Notes under the pieces: model-generated
The model's database searches: none
What the model was told of the DNA's origin: nothing
The model's input: the letters and a program-made list of their open reading frames with translations, nothing else
Shown: positions 6,944 to 8,617 of the stretch, piece by piece
How positions within the stretch are numbered: position 1 is the first letter of the stretch
Layout of the letters: each line of letters begins with the position of its first letter
Assembly: GCA_964643615.1 (NCBI GenBank)
Contig: CAZXTR010000035.1
Location: 1-8,617 of the forward strand
Origin: CAZXTR01 sp964643615
GTDB lineage: Bacteria; Pseudomonadota; Alphaproteobacteria; CAAHEQ01; UBA3637
Direction: 5' to 3'
DNA length: 8,617 bases
Translations under genes and position numbers: made by a program

Positions 6944-6971
6944 TTGAATTAAAAAAAAACGGTGATATAAA
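6944..6971 (+). promoter_or_regulatory. Predicted promoter of the NUDIX gene
   Basis: TTGAAT (6944-6949) and TATAAA (6966-6971) are separated by 16 nt, matching four and five of six consensus bases. A transcript would start near 6978, about 29 nt before the ATG at 7007. This suggests the NUDIX gene can be expressed apart from the glk operon, though read-through is possible because no terminator is visible between them. Confidence 0.5.
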
Positions 6972-7006
6972 TCCTTTCTTTGATTTCTCTAAAAGGAAAA
7001 GGATTA

Positions 7007-7525
7007 ATGCATAAAAATAGAGTATGGCCTGTTTCTTTGATTTTTCTTATTAAAGATAATATGCTTTGTTTAGGCAGAAGAAAAAATACTGGCGATATGG
7101 ATGGATTGCTTTCTGTTCCTGGAGGACATGTGGAATCAAATGAATCTCCTTTGAACGCTATTGTGCGAGAATCTAAAGAGGAAGCCGGAATTGACTTATC
7201 TTTGAAAAATACGTATTTATTTTTTACGTTGTATAGGAAAAATCAATATGTAAAGCATGAAACTGTGGATTTTTTTTTCGTATGTACCAAATGGAACGGT
7301 GAAATCCAAAATAACGAGTTGAATAAATGTGAAGGATTCGATTTTTACAACATCAACGAATTGCCAAAAGATATGATATTAAGCCAAAGACAAGCTTTTG
7401 ATTTGTGGAGCCAAGGGTATAATTATGGAGATTTTGGGCTCTCTCCTCAGAGCCCTCGTGTTATTGTGCCAAGAAAGAATGCCCATTATTGCATAGAGCG
7501 GGGCATCTTTAAAATAAGGATATAA
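7007..7525 (+). CDS. NUDIX hydrolase
   Basis: The predicted protein has 172 residues. It hydrolyses a nucleoside diphosphate linked to another group, and the substrate cannot be read from the sequence. The NUDIX box runs from G40 to I62 (starts GHVESNE, ends RESKEEAGI) and keeps all metal-binding Glu and Gly positions. One normally hydrophobic position is Ser56. The strand before it (LLSVPGG) and the opening PVSLIFLIKDNMLCLGRR are typical of MutT-like members. The ATG at 7007 is preferred over an in-frame TTG at 6980 because AAAGGA motifs lie just upstream (one within a few bases, one about 10 nt away) and the fold begins soon after. The fold appears to finish near residue 143 (YNYGDFG). The remaining about 28 residues (SPQSPRVIV onward) look unrelated to the family and coincide with a DNA hairpin, so the C-terminus may be an acquired extension. 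Confidence 0.88.
   Translation: MHKNRVWPVSLIFLIKDNMLCLGRRKNTGDMDGLLSVPGGHVESNESPLNAIVRESKEEAGIDLSLKNTYLFFTLYRKNQYVKHETVDFFFVCTKWNGEIQNNELNKCEGFDFYNINELPKDMILSQRQAFDLWSQGYNYGDFGLSPQSPRVIVPRKNAHYCIERGIFKIRI
7436..7455. repeat. Perfect 7-bp inverted repeat inside the NUDIX 3' end
   Basis: GGGCTCT and AGAGCCC are separated by the 6-nt loop CTCCTC. It is GC-rich compared with its surroundings and marks the point where the NUDIX homology seems to end. No T-tract follows, so it is not an ordinary intrinsic terminator. Confidence 0.6.
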
Positions 7526-7542
7526 AAAAATTAAAAAACTTC

Positions 7543-7571
7543 TTGCTTTTTGTTTTGTTTTTTGATACAAG
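7543..7571 (+). promoter_or_regulatory. Weak candidate promoter of tRNA-Asp
   Basis: TTGCTT (7543-7548) and TACAAG (7566-7571) have a 17-nt spacing and would start a transcript about 15 nt before the tRNA. Each box is only a partial match in a T-rich stretch. Confidence 0.3.
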
Positions 7572-7593
7572 CATTCCTTGTGACCCATTTTAT

Positions 7594-7671
7594 GGGGGTG
7601 TAGCTCAGTTTGGTTAGAGCGTCTGCCTGTCACGCAGAAGGTCGAGGGTTCGAGCCCCTTCACTCCCGCCA
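7594..7671 (+). tRNA. tRNA-Asp (anticodon GUC), with encoded CCA
   Basis: The 78-nt cloverleaf has acceptor arms GGGGGTG and CACTCCC (one G-U pair), discriminator G and encoded CCA (7669-7671). The D stem is GCTC/GAGC with a long loop. The anticodon stem TCTGC/GCAGA carries the loop CTGTCAC (anticodon GUC). The T stem is GAGGG/CCCTT with the loop TTCGAGC. All stems pair, allowing G-U. Downstream to 7748 no clear terminator hairpin is visible. Confidence 0.97.
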
Positions 7672-7748
7672 TTTAGAAATCAAGCCTTTCTTTTGAAATG
7701 TTTTTAACGTTGTTTCGCTTTTTCCTAAATTCAAATTTTGTTCTTTTT

Positions 7749-8198
7749 TTATAATTTTAATATAAAAGCATGCTTGTCACAATTATTCAATTTTGGGCAA
7801 TTAAGGCAATCACTAAAAGTTTTATACGGAAGTGTTGACCTCTCTACTTCTGAAAAACCACACTTTTTAAAAAAATTAACTTGATGACTAAGAGAAAAAA
7901 GTATTGAAAGTTTCAAATCTTTAGCTTTTTGGATAATGCCATTAACTAGCGCTGTTCCTATTCCTTTGTTTGTTTCATTTTCAGCTACGGCTAAGGAAGC
8001 AACCTCCGCTAAATCAGACCATGCAATAGAGAGCCGACAACAACCTAAAATTTTCCTGTTTTCTTCATAAACTAAAAAATTAGGAATGTTTTTATAAATT
8101 TCAGAAGGTGTTTTAGGTAGCATTAACCCTTTTTTTGCTCGACGATTAATTAAAGAAAAAATAGCATCACTATCATTCATAATTGCATTTCTAATCAT
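7749..8198 (-). CDS. GNAT N-acetyltransferase, short N-acetylglutamate-synthase-like (ArgA-type)
   Basis: This 149-residue protein starts at the ATG at 8198, with AAAGGA 6 nt upstream. An ATG 17 codons earlier lacks a site and adds unrelated residues. The GNAT fold is complete: IRNAIMNDSDAI (first strand and helix), the signature AKKGLMLPKTPSEIY (21-35), ILGCCRLSI (50-58), LAEVASLAV (63-71) and the acetyl-CoA loop NKGIGTA (77-83). It ends with FFKKCGF (109-115). The closing SDCLNCPKLNNC (129-140) has three Cys (131, 134, 140) and is typical of the stand-alone acetyltransferases annotated as short-form N-acetylglutamate synthases. The expected reaction is acetyl-CoA plus glutamate (or another amino acid) to the N-acetyl product, the first step of arginine synthesis. 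No arg genes are nearby, so the substrate is uncertain. A perfect -10 box lies upstream. Confidence 0.88.
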   Translation of the reverse strand: MIRNAIMNDSDAIFSLINRRAKKGLMLPKTPSEIYKNIPNFLVYEENRKILGCCRLSIAWSDLAEVASLAVAENETNKGIGTALVNGIIQKAKDLKLSILFSLSHQVNFFKKCGFSEVERSTLPYKTFSDCLNCPKLNNCDKHAFILKL

Positions 8199-8228
8199 TG
8201 TTTTTCCTTTGGTTTTCTTTTGTGAAAT

Positions 8229-8234
8229 ATTATA
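8229..8234 (-). promoter_or_regulatory. -10 box of the GNAT gene promoter
   Basis: The minus strand reads TATAAT at 8234-8229, about 30 nt before the ATG at 8198. At 16-17 nt spacing the -35 position (TTAAAA or CTTAAA) is poor, so the promoter may be weak or activator-dependent. Confidence 0.5.
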
Positions 8235-8257
8235 GCAGAGTAAGATCATCTTTTAAG

Positions 8258-8556
8258 ACAATCAAGCAATACTTCAAAATCAAATTGTTAAGTCGTTTTT
8301 TATAGAGGCTGTATTAGACTTGATGTGAGCCTTTTATATTACTGCAGAAGCAGTTTATCTTCTTTTGGCTTTATAATGGAGGCGAGTACATTTACTCGTA
8401 TGAATGCTCCACTGGGACACTTCGTTAATTAATTTCACTGGATTAACAATAATCCCCAATACTTGATATAAGGGCCTTTTTTTAACATTAAAAAAGTGAC
8501 TTTTAAAAAAGGATGTGTTAAAAACAAAACTGTTTCGTTTTAAGAAGAGAGGATAA
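8258..8556. other. Unassigned intergenic region with several hairpins
   Basis: About 300 bases hold no recognised gene. Visible structures are listed in order. (1) AGAGGCT (8304-8310) pairs with AGCCTTT (8328-8334, one G-U), followed by a short T-rich tail. (2) A perfect TATAAT sits at 8372-8377 with no clear -35. (3) A stem CGAGTA/TACTCG with loop CATT lies at 8383-8398, enclosed by GGAG (8378-8381) and CTCC (8407-8410). (4) A stem GGATTA/TAATCC with loop ACAA lies at 8440-8455. (5) GGGCC and a seven-T run end at 8483. A short frame from 8376 to 8432 encodes 18 residues and stays open upstream to 8292, but has no ribosome-binding site and no recognised homology. It could be a small RNA, a leader for the gene at 8557, or gene remains; I cannot decide. 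Confidence 0.4.
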
Positions 8557-8617
8557 ATGGAGAAAATTTACTGGCATCATAAAAAAAATCAAGAAGTTTT
8601 TGATTTTTTTAAAACAG
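8557..8617 (+). CDS. 5' end of a gene cut by the window edge
   Basis: An ATG with GAGAGG 4 nt upstream opens a frame of 20 codons (MEKIYWHHKKNQEVFDFFKT) that runs off the window. It is AT-rich with charged and aromatic residues. The fragment is too short to identify. The good ribosome-binding site and position after a gene-free stretch support a true start. Confidence 0.5.
   Translation, partial: MEKIYWHHKKNQEVFDFFKT

Noticed and set aside
7379..7672. Minus-strand 97-residue open frame starting MAGVKGLEPSTFCVTGRR
   Set aside because: Its N-terminus is the antisense translation of the tRNA-Asp gene, a well-known false protein, and the rest is antisense to the NUDIX gene.
8376..8432. 18-residue peptide frame MEASTFTRMNAPLGHFVN
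   Set aside because: It has no ribosome-binding site and no recognised family, and it overlaps the hairpins. It is noted within the unassigned region rather than called as a gene.
8476..8512. AT-rich inverted repeat CCTTTTTTTAA ... TTAAAAAAGG as a terminator
   Set aside because: The stem is almost entirely A-T with a bulge, which is expected by chance in this composition.

Overview
This is an AT-rich, gene-dense bacterial window. It most resembles a chromosomal segment from an AT-rich, possibly host-associated alphaproteobacterium (a Holosporales-like or similar lineage). That placement is inferred from the GAF-containing nitrogen-PTS enzyme I, the E. coli-type glucokinase, a VirB8/DotI-like secretion component and a decaying gene inside an operon. 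Nothing in the window proves the taxon.

Layout. At the left edge is a complete tRNA-Thr(UGU) on the minus strand. It is followed on the plus strand by a single-pass membrane protein that looks like a VirB8/DotI-type IV secretion component. Convergent to that, with touching stop codons, lies a stand-alone cupin of the mannose-6-phosphate isomerase type II family. The plus-strand block 1641-6938 then holds a nitronate monooxygenase pseudogene, ptsP (EI-Ntr), a GlmU-like uridylyltransferase that lacks its acetyltransferase domain, a 74-residue membrane protein of unknown function, and glucokinase. Spacing is 2 nt, 9 nt, a 4-nt overlap and a 1-nt overlap, so this reads as one transcription unit. 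A NUDIX hydrolase with its own candidate promoter and a tRNA-Asp(GUC) follow. A minus-strand GNAT acetyltransferase of the short N-acetylglutamate-synthase-like type comes next. The last ~300 bases before a truncated plus-strand reading frame contain hairpins and a perfect -10 box but no recognised gene.

How the genes may work together. Glucokinase makes glucose-6-phosphate, the GlmU N-terminal domain would make UDP-GlcNAc from GlcNAc-1-phosphate, and EI-Ntr starts a PEP-dependent phosphorelay that senses nitrogen and carbon state. The operon thus joins sugar activation with a regulatory phosphotransferase, and an uncharacterised Cys-containing membrane microprotein is translationally coupled between the two sugar enzymes. 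The functional link is inference.

No insertion sequence, CRISPR array, integrase or rRNA was seen. The points most worth a second look are the truncated GlmU with the coupled microprotein, the four-lesion pseudogene whose tail still carries the ptsP ribosome-binding site, the Cys cluster in the VirB8/DotI-like protein, and the unexplained structured intergenic region at the right end.
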